This document shows positions 8,343-16,819 of a DNA stretch of 64,000 bases, in pieces; position 1 is the first letter of the stretch, and every line of letters begins with the position of its first letter. This stretch comes from Pseudomonas persica (GTDB taxonomy: Bacteria; Pseudomonadota; Gammaproteobacteria; Pseudomonadales; Pseudomonadaceae), in assembly GCF_900291015.1 (NCBI RefSeq), contig NZ_OLKL01000045.1, positions 186,187-250,186 on the forward strand. The letters run 5' to 3'. A model generated the notes under the pieces. The model did not search any database and was not told the origin of the DNA. It saw only the letters and a list, made by a program, of their open reading frames with translations. Position numbers and translations under genes: made by a program.

Positions 8343-9347
8343 GTGGAACAGAACAGCCGGGCCCTGATCGACGGCTTCAACCGGAAAATCGACTACCTGC
8401 GGATGTCGGTCACCGACCGCTGCGACTTCCGTTGCGTGTACTGCATGGCCGAAGACATGCAGTTCCTGCCGCGCCAGCAAATCCTCAGCCTCGAAGAACT
8501 GTTCGCGGTTGCCGAGCGCTTCGTCGCCCTCGGCACCCGCAAGATCCGCCTGACCGGCGGCGAGCCGCTGGTGCGCCAGGGCATCGTCGACCTGTGCGGG
8601 CGCATCGCTGGCCTGCCCGGCCTGCGCGAGTTGTGCCTGACCAGCAACGGCTCGCAACTCGGGCGCCTGGCCCAGCCGCTGTTCGACGCTGGTGTCACGC
8701 GCCTGAACATCAGCCTCGACAGCCTGGACGCCGAGCGCTTCAGGCAACTGACCCGCACCGGCGACCTGCGCCAGGTGATCGCCGGCATCGACGCTGCCCG
8801 CCAGGCCGGCTTCAAGCGCACCAAGCTCAACTGCGTGGTCCTCAAGGGCCGCAACGACCATGAGCTGGTCGACCTGGTGCGCTTTGCCATCGACCGCGAG
8901 CTGGACATCACCTTCATCGAAGAAATGCCCTTGGGCGTGATCAGCGAACATGAACGCGGCGAGTCGTTCTGCTCCAGCGACGAAGTACGCGCGCTGCTGG
9001 CCGAGCAGTTCACCCTGGTCGAGTCGACCGAGTCGTCCCAGGGCCCGGCCCGCTACTGGCGCCTGGCCGAAGCCACCAACACTCGGGTTGGTTTCATTTC
9101 GCCACACAGCCACAACTTCTGCGCCACCTGCAACCGCGTGCGCCTCACCGTCGAAGGCCGCCTGCTGCTATGCCTGGGCAATGAACACTCGGTGGACCTC
9201 AAGCAGGTGCTGCGCGCCCACCCCGGCAACCCCGAACGCCTGGAAAAGGCCATTCGGGACTCGTTGCACCTCAAGCCCTACCGCCATCACTTCGAAGTCG
9301 GTGGCGACGTGCAGATCCTGCGTTTCATGAACATGACCGGCGGCTAG
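8343..9347 (+). CDS. moaA: GTP 3',8-cyclase MoaA
   Basis: A 334-residue radical SAM enzyme for the first step of molybdenum cofactor synthesis. The N-terminal cluster motif CDFRCVYC (C-x3-C-x2-C) follows MSVTDR. The C-terminal cluster motif is FCATCNRVRLTVEGRLLLC (C-x2-C-x13-C), and the protein ends in the Gly-Gly tail required in MoaA. The start is GTG. It is divergent from a molybdoenzyme and near a moaB, so it probably serves that enzyme. P. putida genomes usually carry more than one moaA, so this may be a second copy. Confidence 0.93.
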   Translation: MEQNSRALIDGFNRKIDYLRMSVTDRCDFRCVYCMAEDMQFLPRQQILSLEELFAVAERFVALGTRKIRLTGGEPLVRQGIVDLCGRIAGLPGLRELCLTSNGSQLGRLAQPLFDAGVTRLNISLDSLDAERFRQLTRTGDLRQVIAGIDAARQAGFKRTKLNCVVLKGRNDHELVDLVRFAIDRELDITFIEEMPLGVISEHERGESFCSSDEVRALLAEQFTLVESTESSQGPARYWRLAEATNTRVGFISPHSHNFCATCNRVRLTVEGRLLLCLGNEHSVDLKQVLRAHPGNPERLEKAIRDSLHLKPYRHHFEVGGDVQILRFMNMTGG

Positions 9348-9367
9348 CCAGCCGTCTCTGGATTTCC

Positions 9368-10267
9368 ATGATCGTCCACCCCACCCCCGATGTGCTGCGT
9401 GTGCTGTTCACCCTCAAGGGTTCGATCGTAAAGCGCATTGCCCTGCGCTGCCTGGCGATCACCCTGCTGGCCGCGTTGATCGTGTTGGTCGAGCGGCATT
9501 TCCCGGCGTTTTTCTACCCGGTCAGCGCCACGCCGTTCACCTTGCTGGGCCTGTCGCTGTCGATTTTCATGAGCTTTCGCAACAACGCCTGCTATGACCG
9601 TTGGTGGGAAGCGCGCAAGGCCTGGGGCAAGCTGATCATCGAAACCCGCTCGTTCGTGCGCGAAAGCCTGGTGATTGCCGACCCAGGCCTGCGTGCCGAA
9701 CTGTTACGCAACCTGTGCGGCTTTGCCCATGCGCTGAATGCGCATCTGCGCAACGAAGACGAACAGGCCGCCGCCCGGCCCTGGCTGGCCAGGCCCGAGG
9801 CGATCAGCCCGCACAATGTGTGCGACGCCATCCTGCGCGAAATCGGCGGGCACTGCTCGCGGCTGGCTGAACAGCAGCAGATCAGTGATTGGCGTTACAG
9901 CCTGCTGGAGCAACGGCTGGCAGGCCTGACCGAAGTGCAGGCCACCTGCGAGCGGATCAAGGGCACACCGTTGCCGTTCCCCTATACGCTGTTGCTGCAC
10001 CGTACCATCTACATCTTCTGCCTGCTGCTGCCGTTTGCCCTGGCCGAACCGCTGGGCTGGCTGGCGCCGCTGTTCACCACCATCGTGGGGTACACGTTCT
10101 TCGGGCTGGATGCGATTGGCAACGAACTGGAAGACCCGTTCGGGCGCGATGAGAACGACCTGCCGACCGATGCCATGGTACGGACCGTGGAGCGCGATGT
10201 GCTGGCGGGGTTGGGAGAAAAGCAGTTGCCGCCGGCATTGTTGCCGGTCGGGTATGTGTTGAACTGA
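9368..10267 (+). CDS. Bestrophin-like membrane protein
   Basis: A 299-residue protein of the bestrophin/UPF0187 family. Two hydrophobic segments lie near residues 22-42 and 45-65, followed by FRNNACYDRWWEARKAWGKLI, the signature of the family. There is a C-terminal membrane region (YTLLLHRTIYIFCLLLPFALAEPLGWLAPLFTTIVGYTFFG) and the closing motif GLDAIGNELEDPFG. Homologues form pentameric anion or cation channels. It starts 20 bases after moaA and is probably co-transcribed; a link to molybdenum metabolism is not established. Confidence 0.88.
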   Translation: MIVHPTPDVLRVLFTLKGSIVKRIALRCLAITLLAALIVLVERHFPAFFYPVSATPFTLLGLSLSIFMSFRNNACYDRWWEARKAWGKLIIETRSFVRESLVIADPGLRAELLRNLCGFAHALNAHLRNEDEQAAARPWLARPEAISPHNVCDAILREIGGHCSRLAEQQQISDWRYSLLEQRLAGLTEVQATCERIKGTPLPFPYTLLLHRTIYIFCLLLPFALAEPLGWLAPLFTTIVGYTFFGLDAIGNELEDPFGRDENDLPTDAMVRTVERDVLAGLGEKQLPPALLPVGYVLN

Positions 10268-10286
10268 ACCTTGGTTACTGCCTGTG

Positions 10287-10372
10287 CCGGCCTCTTCGCG
10301 GGTAAACCCGCTCCCACAGCCTTAAAACCTGTGCGGTCCCTGTGGGAGCGGGTTTACCCGCGAAAGGGCCAG
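10287..10372. repeat. REP pair
   Basis: Inverted REP units (about 10291-10320 and 10338-10364), flanked by GCCGGCC and GGGCCAGG, between the convergent bestrophin and moaB genes. The position suggests a role in transcript ends or mRNA stability. Confidence 0.85.
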
Positions 10373-10385
10373 GGCAGGTGAAAAC

Positions 10386-10925
10386 TCAGCCCCGGCTTGC
10401 GCAGGCCTCGATCGGTTTCAGGTGCTTGACGAAGTTGCACGGCCGGTGCCGCGCATCCAGTTGCTCCGCCAGGATGCCCTCCCACGCCGTACGGCAAGCC
10501 CCGGTTGAGCCCGGCAGGCAGCACACCAACGTGCGGTTGGACAGCCCGGCCAGCGCCCGGCTCTGCACGGTCGAGGTACCGATATCGAGAATCGACAAGG
10601 CCCGGAACAGTTCGCCAAAGCCATCGATGCGCTTGTCCAGCAGGCACTCGACCGCTTCCGGCGTGCTGTCGCGGCCGGTAAAGCCGGTGCCGCCAGTGAT
10701 CAGCACCACCTGCACCTGCTCGTCGGCAATCCAGGTAGCGACCTGGGCGCGGATCTTGTACAGGTCGTCCTTGAGCAACGCCCGCGCCACCAGGCGGTGG
10801 CCGATCTCCACCGCGCGGCTGGCCAGCAGCTCACCGGAGGTGTCGTTGTCGTAGGTACGGGTGTCGCTGACAGTCAGCACAGCGATATTGAGCGGTACGA
10901 AGACCGCGTCGAGCTGGACGCGCAC
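10386..10925 (-). CDS. moaB: Molybdenum cofactor biosynthesis protein MoaB
   Basis: A 179-residue MoaB/Mog-fold protein, which adenylates molybdopterin before molybdate insertion. Motifs are LTVSDTRTYDNDTSGELL, ITGGTGFTGRDSTPEA and LPGSTGACRTAWEGIL. The longer open frame runs to 11015. A GTG at 10925 preceded by GAGGAG at a seven-base spacing gives the usual MoaB length and was chosen. It is convergent with the bestrophin gene and divergent from the LysR gene. Confidence 0.9.
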   Translation of the reverse strand: MRVQLDAVFVPLNIAVLTVSDTRTYDNDTSGELLASRAVEIGHRLVARALLKDDLYKIRAQVATWIADEQVQVVLITGGTGFTGRDSTPEAVECLLDKRIDGFGELFRALSILDIGTSTVQSRALAGLSNRTLVCCLPGSTGACRTAWEGILAEQLDARHRPCNFVKHLKPIEACASRG

Positions 10926-11065
10926 GGTGGGGCTCCTCGAGTGGCAGTGCCGCCACGCTAGAGGCAAGGCCCGGGGGCGTCCAATCGATATGGCATACCG
11001 AGTGATCAATGACATCTATCGCAGACGTGGGTTAAGGTCTGCATAACCCGATACCAGGCACTTCC

Positions 11066-11953
11066 ATGGACATCAAGCAGCTCAAATTCCTCATCGCCCT
11101 CGACCAGACCCGCCACTTCGGCCAGGCGGCGGCGCTGTGCCATATCACCCAGCCGACGCTGTCCATGCGCCTGCGCAACCTGGAGGACGAACTGGACCTG
11201 GTTCTGGTCAAGCGCGGCCAGCGCTTCGAAGGTTTCACCGAGGCCGGCGAGCGCATCCTGGCCTGGGCCCGCACCCTGCTCGCCGCCCACGACGGCCTGC
11301 AGGCCGAGGCCGCCAGTTGCCGTGGCCAGGTAGTCGGCAGCCTGCGCCTGGGCACGGTACCGCTGGCCAGTTTCAACCCCATGCACCTGTTGCTGCCGCT
11401 GCGTGAAAAGTACCCCGAACTGCACTTCCAGCTCAGCTCGCTCAGCTCGGAGCAGATCATCGACGGGCTCAGCCGCAACCAGCTCGACCTGGGCATCTGC
11501 TACCTGGACCAGGTGAACACCAGCTTCTTCGAAGTGATCGAGCTGGGCACCACCACCATGGGCCTGCTGCACGATACCCGGCACTTCCAGTTCACCAGCG
11601 ACATCCTGCGCTGGGACGAGCTGGGCGACATCCCGCTGGGCCTGCTGAGCAAGGGCATGCACTACCGCCAGTCGCTGGACCTGAGTTTCCGCAGCCGTGG
11701 CCTGGAGCCGAATGCAGTGCTGGAAAGCGACTCGAGCTTCCAGCTGATCCAGGCCATCAACACCGGCATGTGCTGCGCGGTCATGCCGCTGGATTGCGGC
11801 CTGGAAGACCTGAGCGAGCACCTGCGCATCCTGCCGGTGGCCGACGCCGCCATCCTCAGCCCGGTCGGCCTGCTGCTGCGCCGCAGCGAGCCGCGTTCGG
11901 CCATTGCCGAGCAGTGCTTCAATGAGGCGCGGGCGCTGTTTCAGGCCAGCTGA
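11066..11953 (+). CDS. LysR family transcriptional regulator
   Basis: A 295-residue LysR protein. The N-terminal winged helix (MDIKQLKFLIALDQTRHFGQAAALCHITQPTLSMRLRNLEDELDLVL) is canonical and is followed by a periplasmic-binding-protein-like effector domain. It is divergent from moaB across about 140 bases, so it may control moaB and possibly the adjacent molybdoenzyme. That is inferred from position. Its 3' end overlaps the convergent AraC gene by 13 bases. Confidence 0.88.
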   Translation: MDIKQLKFLIALDQTRHFGQAAALCHITQPTLSMRLRNLEDELDLVLVKRGQRFEGFTEAGERILAWARTLLAAHDGLQAEAASCRGQVVGSLRLGTVPLASFNPMHLLLPLREKYPELHFQLSSLSSEQIIDGLSRNQLDLGICYLDQVNTSFFEVIELGTTTMGLLHDTRHFQFTSDILRWDELGDIPLGLLSKGMHYRQSLDLSFRSRGLEPNAVLESDSSFQLIQAINTGMCCAVMPLDCGLEDLSEHLRILPVADAAILSPVGLLLRRSEPRSAIAEQCFNEARALFQAS

Positions 11954-12723
11954 TCGCTGGTCGCCTGACGGTACTGGCGCGGGGTGAAGCCGGTCAGTTG
12001 CTTGAACTGGCGGCTGAAGGCGCTGTGGTCGGTATAGCCGCAGCACATCGCCACTTCAGTGATCGGCAGTTCCGAGTGCAGCAGGCGGTGAGCGTGCTCC
12101 AGGCGCGCCTTGTGGATCATCTGCCGTGGCGTGAGGTGGAACACCCGCTTGCAATAGCGCTCCAGCTGGGCCACGGAAATGCCGGCGATACGGGTCAGCT
12201 CGCCCATGCTTATAGGCTGGTGGAAATGCCGGCGAATGTACTCGTCCACCGCCGCCAGGCGCTGGTACGCGGGGTGGCTGTCGGCGGCTGATTGCAAATC
12301 GACCGAGATGCCGACCAGGCCGATGATCTCGCCAGCCTGGTTGTACAGCGGGCGTTTGTGGGTCAGGCACCAACCAGGCTCGCGGCTGCCGTACAGGTGC
12401 AGCTCCAGCTGGTCTTCCAGCACCAGGCCGTCCTTGAGAACGCGACGGTCCTGCTCGGTGTAACCGGGGCCCAGCTGTGCCGGGAACACTTCGGCGCTGG
12501 TCTTGCCTAGTAGCGGTTGCAGGCGCTTGAGACCACAGCGCTGGACCAGGGTGTTGTTGGCCAGCACGTAGCGGGCGCCCGGGTCCTTGATGAAGATCGC
12601 GGCGTTGGGGATGGCGTCGAGAATCGGCAGCAGCAGGGATACACCGGCGAGCAGGGCCTCGAGGGTGGCGGGGCGATGCTGGTCGAGGGACTGGAACAGG
12701 GTTGCCAGGGGGTTGTCGGTCAT
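11941..12723 (-). CDS. PAS domain-containing AraC family regulator, likely of hydroxyproline use
   Basis: A 260-residue regulator with an N-terminal PAS-type sensor (ILDAIPNAAIFIKDPGARYVLANN... to GLVGISVDLQ, about residues 33-145) and a C-terminal AraC double helix-turn-helix (YIRRHFHQPISMGELTRIAGIS...ITEVAMCCGYTDHSAFSRQFKQLTGFTPRQYR). The start MTDNPLATL was used because the upstream extension is read through REP sequence. It lies divergent from the hydroxyproline permease and epimerase genes, with a REP pair between, and is the likely activator of that cluster. The ligand is inferred. Confidence 0.87.
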   Translation of the reverse strand: MTDNPLATLFQSLDQHRPATLEALLAGVSLLLPILDAIPNAAIFIKDPGARYVLANNTLVQRCGLKRLQPLLGKTSAEVFPAQLGPGYTEQDRRVLKDGLVLEDQLELHLYGSREPGWCLTHKRPLYNQAGEIIGLVGISVDLQSAADSHPAYQRLAAVDEYIRRHFHQPISMGELTRIAGISVAQLERYCKRVFHLTPRQMIHKARLEHAHRLLHSELPITEVAMCCGYTDHSAFSRQFKQLTGFTPRQYRQATSDQLA

Positions 12724-12743
12724 CTGTCGGTTCTCTGTTGGCT

Positions 12744-12849
12744 TTGCCGGCCTCTTCGCGGGTAAACCCGCTCCCACGGAGAGCCCACAGATTTCCAACC
12801 TTGTGCCGTACCTGTGGGAGCGGGTTTACCCGCGAAGAGGCCGGCACAG
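12744..12849. repeat. REP pair
   Basis: Two inverted REP units between the AraC start and the permease promoter region. The left unit carries CCCACGGA instead of CCCACAGG. The remaining part, 12850-13100, should hold the permease promoter; no operator could be picked out by eye. Confidence 0.85.
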
Positions 12850-13100
12850 CGAGTGGATCTCTAGAGCCCTTATGCGGTATGGCTTACAGCCTATCCACCG
12901 CCCCCACCAAACCGCCAGTTTTTTCTGCAACTGTGCCGATTTCGTCATCCCTCCTGCAGAAAACCATCAAGAACCGCCGCCCCGATCGGTCCACTCTATG
13001 CCCCACGCAAGCCGCCCAAGTCCTACAAGAGCGCGGCCCCAAAAGCCGCATCTGGTGACATCAGACCTGCCTATCCAATAACCAACAAAAAGGCGAACCC

Positions 13101-14717
13101 ATGTCAGGCAAATTCAAAAAACAGTTGTCATTGCTGGACCTCACCTTCATCGGCCTAGGCGCCATCTTCGGCTCCGGCTGGCTGTTCGCCGCCAGCCACG
13201 TCTCGGCCATCGCCGGCCCGGCCGGCATCCTCTCCTGGTTCCTCGGCGGCTTCGCCGTGCTGTTGCTGGGCATCGTCTATTGCGAACTGGGCGCTGCCCT
13301 GCCGCGTGCCGGGGGCGTGGTGCGCTACCCGGTTTACTCCCACGGCCCGCTGCTCGGCTACCTGATGGGCTTCATCACCCTGATCGCCTTTTCCAGCCTG
13401 ATCGCCATCGAAGTGGTCGCCTCGCGCCAGTACGCCGCGGCCTGGTTCCCCGGGCTGACCAAGGCCGGCTCCAGCGACCCGACCGTGCTCGGCTGGCTGG
13501 TGCAGTTCGCCCTGCTGGGGCTGTTCTTCTTCCTCAACTACCGCAGCGTGAAAACCTTCGCCAAGGCCAACAACCTGGTCAGCGTGTTCAAGTTCATCGT
13601 GCCGCTGCTGGTGATCGGCGTACTGTTCACCTTCTTCAAACCAGAAAACTTCGAGGTCCAGGGCTTTGCCCCGTTCGGCCTATCCGGCGTTGAAATGGCG
13701 GTATCGGCCGGCGGCATCATCTTCGCCTACCTGGGCCTGACGCCGATCATTTCGGTGGCCAGCGAGGTGAAGAACCCGCAACGCACCATCCCGATCGCGC
13801 TGATCCTCTCGGTACTGCTGTCCACCGCAATCTACGCCCTGCTGCAACTGGCCTTCCTCGGCAGTGTGCCGACCGAAATGCTGAGCAACGGCTGGGCCGC
13901 AGTGACCAAGGAACTGGCCCTACCCTACCGTGACATCGCCCTGGCCCTGGGTGTGGGCTGGCTGGCCTACCTGGTGGTGGCCGACGCAGTGATCTCGCCC
14001 AGTGGCTGCGGCAACATCTACATGAACGCCACCCCGCGCGTGGTCTATGGCTGGGCGCAGACCGGCACCTTCTTCAAGTACTTCACCCGCATCGACGCCG
14101 AATCCGGCATCCCGCGCCCGGCGCTGTGGCTGACCTTTGCCCTGTCGGTGTTCTGGACCCTGCCGTTCCCGTCGTGGGAAGCACTGATCAACGTGGTTTC
14201 CGCCGCCCTGGTACTGAGCTACGCCGTGGCCCCGGTCACCGTCGCCGCCCTGCGCCGCAACGCCCCCGACATGCCGCGCCCGTTCCGGGTCAAGGGCATG
14301 GGCGTGCTCGGCCCGCTGTCGTTCATCATCGCCGCGCTGATCGTGTACTGGTCGGGCTGGAAGACCGTGTCGTGGCTGCTGGCCCTGCAGATCGTGATGT
14401 TCGTGCTGTACCTGCTGTGCGGCCGCTTCGTGCCGACCCAGCACCTGTCGCTGGCCCAGCAAGTGCGCTCGTCGGCGTGGCTGATCGGCTTCTACGCGGT
14501 GACCATCCTGCTGTCGTGGCTGGGCAGCTTCGGTGGCCTGGGCGTGCTCGGCCACCCGTTCGACACCGCGGTCGTGGCCGCTTGTGCGCTGGGCATCTAC
14601 TACTGGGGCGCGACCACCGGCGTGCCTGCCCACCTGGTGCGCCTGGAGGGTGAGGATGAAAGCGAAGCCTCCGCCGAAAGCCACCCAGGCCAGCGTCCTG
14701 TCACCGTTGCCTCCTGA
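13101..14717 (+). CDS. APC superfamily permease, probably hydroxyproline uptake
   Basis: A 538-residue transporter with about twelve hydrophobic segments, opening with the APC start LSLLDLTFIGLGAIFGSGWLFAASHVSAIAGPAG. Conserved GIVYCELGAALPRAGG and ISVASEVKNPQRTIPIAL are present. The hydrophilic C-terminal tail (LEGEDESEASAESH) is cytoplasmic. It is the first gene of the plus-strand hydroxyproline cluster and lies 23 bases before the epimerase, so import of 4-hydroxyproline or a related amino acid is the natural reading. Specificity is not visible in the sequence. Confidence 0.85.
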   Translation: MSGKFKKQLSLLDLTFIGLGAIFGSGWLFAASHVSAIAGPAGILSWFLGGFAVLLLGIVYCELGAALPRAGGVVRYPVYSHGPLLGYLMGFITLIAFSSLIAIEVVASRQYAAAWFPGLTKAGSSDPTVLGWLVQFALLGLFFFLNYRSVKTFAKANNLVSVFKFIVPLLVIGVLFTFFKPENFEVQGFAPFGLSGVEMAVSAGGIIFAYLGLTPIISVASEVKNPQRTIPIALILSVLLSTAIYALLQLAFLGSVPTEMLSNGWAAVTKELALPYRDIALALGVGWLAYLVVADAVISPSGCGNIYMNATPRVVYGWAQTGTFFKYFTRIDAESGIPRPALWLTFALSVFWTLPFPSWEALINVVSAALVLSYAVAPVTVAALRRNAPDMPRPFRVKGMGVLGPLSFIIAALIVYWSGWKTVSWLLALQIVMFVLYLLCGRFVPTQHLSLAQQVRSSAWLIGFYAVTILLSWLGSFGGLGVLGHPFDTAVVAACALGIYYWGATTGVPAHLVRLEGEDESEASAESHPGQRPVTVAS

Positions 14718-14740
14718 CCCACTCTCCAATGGATATGCCC

Positions 14741-15667
14741 ATGAAACACGTTCATGTCATCGACTCGCACACCGGCGGCGAACCCACCCGCCTGGTGATC
14801 AAAGGGTTCCCGCAACTGCACGGCCGTAGCATGGCCGAGCAACGTGACGAGCTGCGCGAACTGCACGACCAGTGGCGCCGCGCCTGCCTGCTGGAGCCTC
14901 GCGGCAACGATGTGCTGGTCGGTGCGCTGTACTGCCCACCGGTATCGGCCGACGCCACTTGCGGGGTGATCTTCTTCAACAACGCTGGCTACCTGAACAT
15001 GTGCGGCCACGGCACCATCGGCCTGGTCGCCTCGCTGCAGCACCTGGGCCTGATCGCACCGGGCGTGCACAAGATCGACACCCCGGTCGGCCAGGTCAGT
15101 GCCACCCTGCATGAAGACGGCGCCGTCACCGTCGGCAACGTGCCGTCCTACCGCTACCGCGAGCAGGTGCTGGTGGACGTGCCCGGCCATGGCCCGGTGC
15201 GCGGCGACATCGCCTGGGGTGGCAACTGGTTTTTCCTCGTCTGCGAACACAGCCAGCGCATCGAACTGGACAACCGTGAGGCGTTGACCGAGTACACCTG
15301 GGCGATGCTCAAGGCCCTCCAAACCCAGGGCATCACCGGTGAAAACGGCGCCCCCATCGACCACGTCGAACTGTTCGCCGACGACGCCAACGCCGACAGC
15401 CGCAATTTCGTGATGTGTCCCGGCAAGGCCTACGACCGCTCGCCTTGCGGCACCGGCACCAGCGCCAAGCTGGCCTGCCTGGCGGCCGACGGCAAGCTCG
15501 ACGAAGGCCAGACCTGGGTACAAGCCAGCATCACCGGCAGCCAGTTCCAGGGCCGCTATGAGCGCGACGGCGAACGCATTCGCCCGTTCATCACCGGCCG
15601 CGCCTGCATGACCGCCGACAGCACCCTGCTGATCGACGAACAGGACCCGTTCGCCTGGGGCATCTAA
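14741..15667 (+). CDS. lhpA: 4-hydroxyproline 2-epimerase (proline racemase family)
   Basis: A 308-residue enzyme that interconverts trans-4-hydroxy-L-proline and cis-4-hydroxy-D-proline, the entry step of the pathway. The two catalytic cysteines are Cys88 in NMCGHGTIG and the Cys of SPCGTGTSAK near residue 236. A Cys in the second motif with the family spacing supports epimerase/racemase rather than dehydratase activity. The start MKHVHVIDSHTGGEPTR was chosen over an ATG four codons upstream because it matches the known P. putida enzyme length. Confidence 0.93.
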   Translation: MKHVHVIDSHTGGEPTRLVIKGFPQLHGRSMAEQRDELRELHDQWRRACLLEPRGNDVLVGALYCPPVSADATCGVIFFNNAGYLNMCGHGTIGLVASLQHLGLIAPGVHKIDTPVGQVSATLHEDGAVTVGNVPSYRYREQVLVDVPGHGPVRGDIAWGGNWFFLVCEHSQRIELDNREALTEYTWAMLKALQTQGITGENGAPIDHVELFADDANADSRNFVMCPGKAYDRSPCGTGTSAKLACLAADGKLDEGQTWVQASITGSQFQGRYERDGERIRPFITGRACMTADSTLLIDEQDPFAWGI

Positions 15668-15714
15668 CCCCGGCTTTTTTTCCAGAAAATCGAATATCGC
15701 GAGGAGTGACAACA

Positions 15715-16662
15715 ATGACCAATAACATCTTCACCGGCACCATGCCCGCCCTGATGACCCCCTGCACCGCCGAGCGCAAGCCGGACTTCGACGCCCTGGT
15801 GCGCAAGGGCCGCGAGCTGATCGAGGCCGGCATGAGCGCCGTGGTGTACTGTGGCTCGATGGGCGACTGGCCGCTGCTGACCGAAGCCGAGCGCCAGGAA
15901 GGCGTGGCCCGCCTGGTGGCCGCCGGCATCCCGACCATCGTCGGTACCGGCGCGGTAAACACCCGTGAAGCGGTATCGCACGCCGCCCACGCGGCCAAGG
16001 TCGGCGCCGCCGGCCTGATGGTCATCCCCCGCGTACTCAGCCGCGGTGCCTCGCTGATTGCCCAGAAGCACCATTTCTCGGCCATCCTCGCCGCCGCGCC
16101 AAAGCTGCCGGCGGTGATCTACAACAGCCCGTACTACGGCTTTGCCACCCGCGCCGACCTGTTCTTCGAACTGCGCCGCGAGTTCCCCAACCTGATCGGC
16201 TTCAAGGAGTTCGGCGGTGGCGCCGACCTGCGCTACGCCGCCGAGCACATCACCTCCAAGGATGACGACGTGACCCTGATGGTCGGCGTCGACACCCAGG
16301 TGGTGCATGGCTTCGTCAACTGCAACGCCACCGGCGCCATCACCGGCATCGGCAACGCCCTGCCACGTGAGGTGCTGCACCTGGTGAGCCTGAGCAAGCA
16401 GGCGGCCAAGGGTGACGCCAAGGCCCGCCGCCTGGCACGGGAACTGGAAGCGGCGCTGGCGGTGCTGTCGTCGTTCGATGAAGGCTGCGACCTGGTGCTG
16501 TACTACAAGCACCTGATGGTGCTGAACGGCGACAGCGAATACAGCCTGCACTTCAACGAAACCGACGTGCTGACCGACGCCCAGCGCAACTATGCCGAGC
16601 AGCAGTACGCGCTGTTCCGCAGCTGGTACGCCAGCTGGTCGGTCGAGCAGAACATCGCCTGA
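15715..16662 (+). CDS. lhpC: DapA-family 1-pyrroline-4-hydroxy-2-carboxylate deaminase
   Basis: A 315-residue TIM-barrel lyase of the dihydrodipicolinate synthase family. Seen are YCGSMGDWPLLTEAER near the N-terminus, VIYNSPYYGFATRADL with the conserved tyrosine, and IGFKEFGGGADLRYAAE with the Schiff-base lysine. In hydroxyproline clusters this enzyme deaminates and dehydrates pyrroline-4-hydroxy-2-carboxylate to 2-oxoglutarate semialdehyde. A good GAGGAG site eight bases before ATG at 15715 decides the start against the GTG at 15706. It follows the epimerase by 47 bases. Confidence 0.9.
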   Translation: MTNNIFTGTMPALMTPCTAERKPDFDALVRKGRELIEAGMSAVVYCGSMGDWPLLTEAERQEGVARLVAAGIPTIVGTGAVNTREAVSHAAHAAKVGAAGLMVIPRVLSRGASLIAQKHHFSAILAAAPKLPAVIYNSPYYGFATRADLFFELRREFPNLIGFKEFGGGADLRYAAEHITSKDDDVTLMVGVDTQVVHGFVNCNATGAITGIGNALPREVLHLVSLSKQAAKGDAKARRLARELEAALAVLSSFDEGCDLVLYYKHLMVLNGDSEYSLHFNETDVLTDAQRNYAEQQYALFRSWYASWSVEQNIA

Positions 16663-16689
16663 TCGCCTGATTCCAGGCCGAGCCGCAGC

Positions 16690-16779
16690 CCCTGTGGGAG
16701 CGGGTTCACCCGCGAACACCGGCGAAGCCGGTGCCAGGCACCGAGTTGCCTGCTTCGCGGGTAAACCCGCTCCCACAAG
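16690..16779. repeat. REP pair in outward orientation inside the hydroxyproline operon
   Basis: Here the units run CTGTGGGAGCGGG... then ...CCCGCTCCCACA, the reverse of most pairs in this window. The centre holds a second small hairpin (ACACCGGCGAAGCCGGTGCC). It sits between two co-directional genes of one pathway, where it could stabilise or attenuate the message. Confidence 0.85.
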
Positions 16780-16819
16780 GGCTGCGGTCTCCCTTGATAT
16801 TAATTCCAAAGGAGGCTCC

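Noticed and set aside
12723..12798. N-terminal extensions such as VGAGLPAKRPA or CGSGFTREEAG seen on several genes
   Set aside because: These peptides are translations of REP repeats running into gene starts; proper starts lie downstream.
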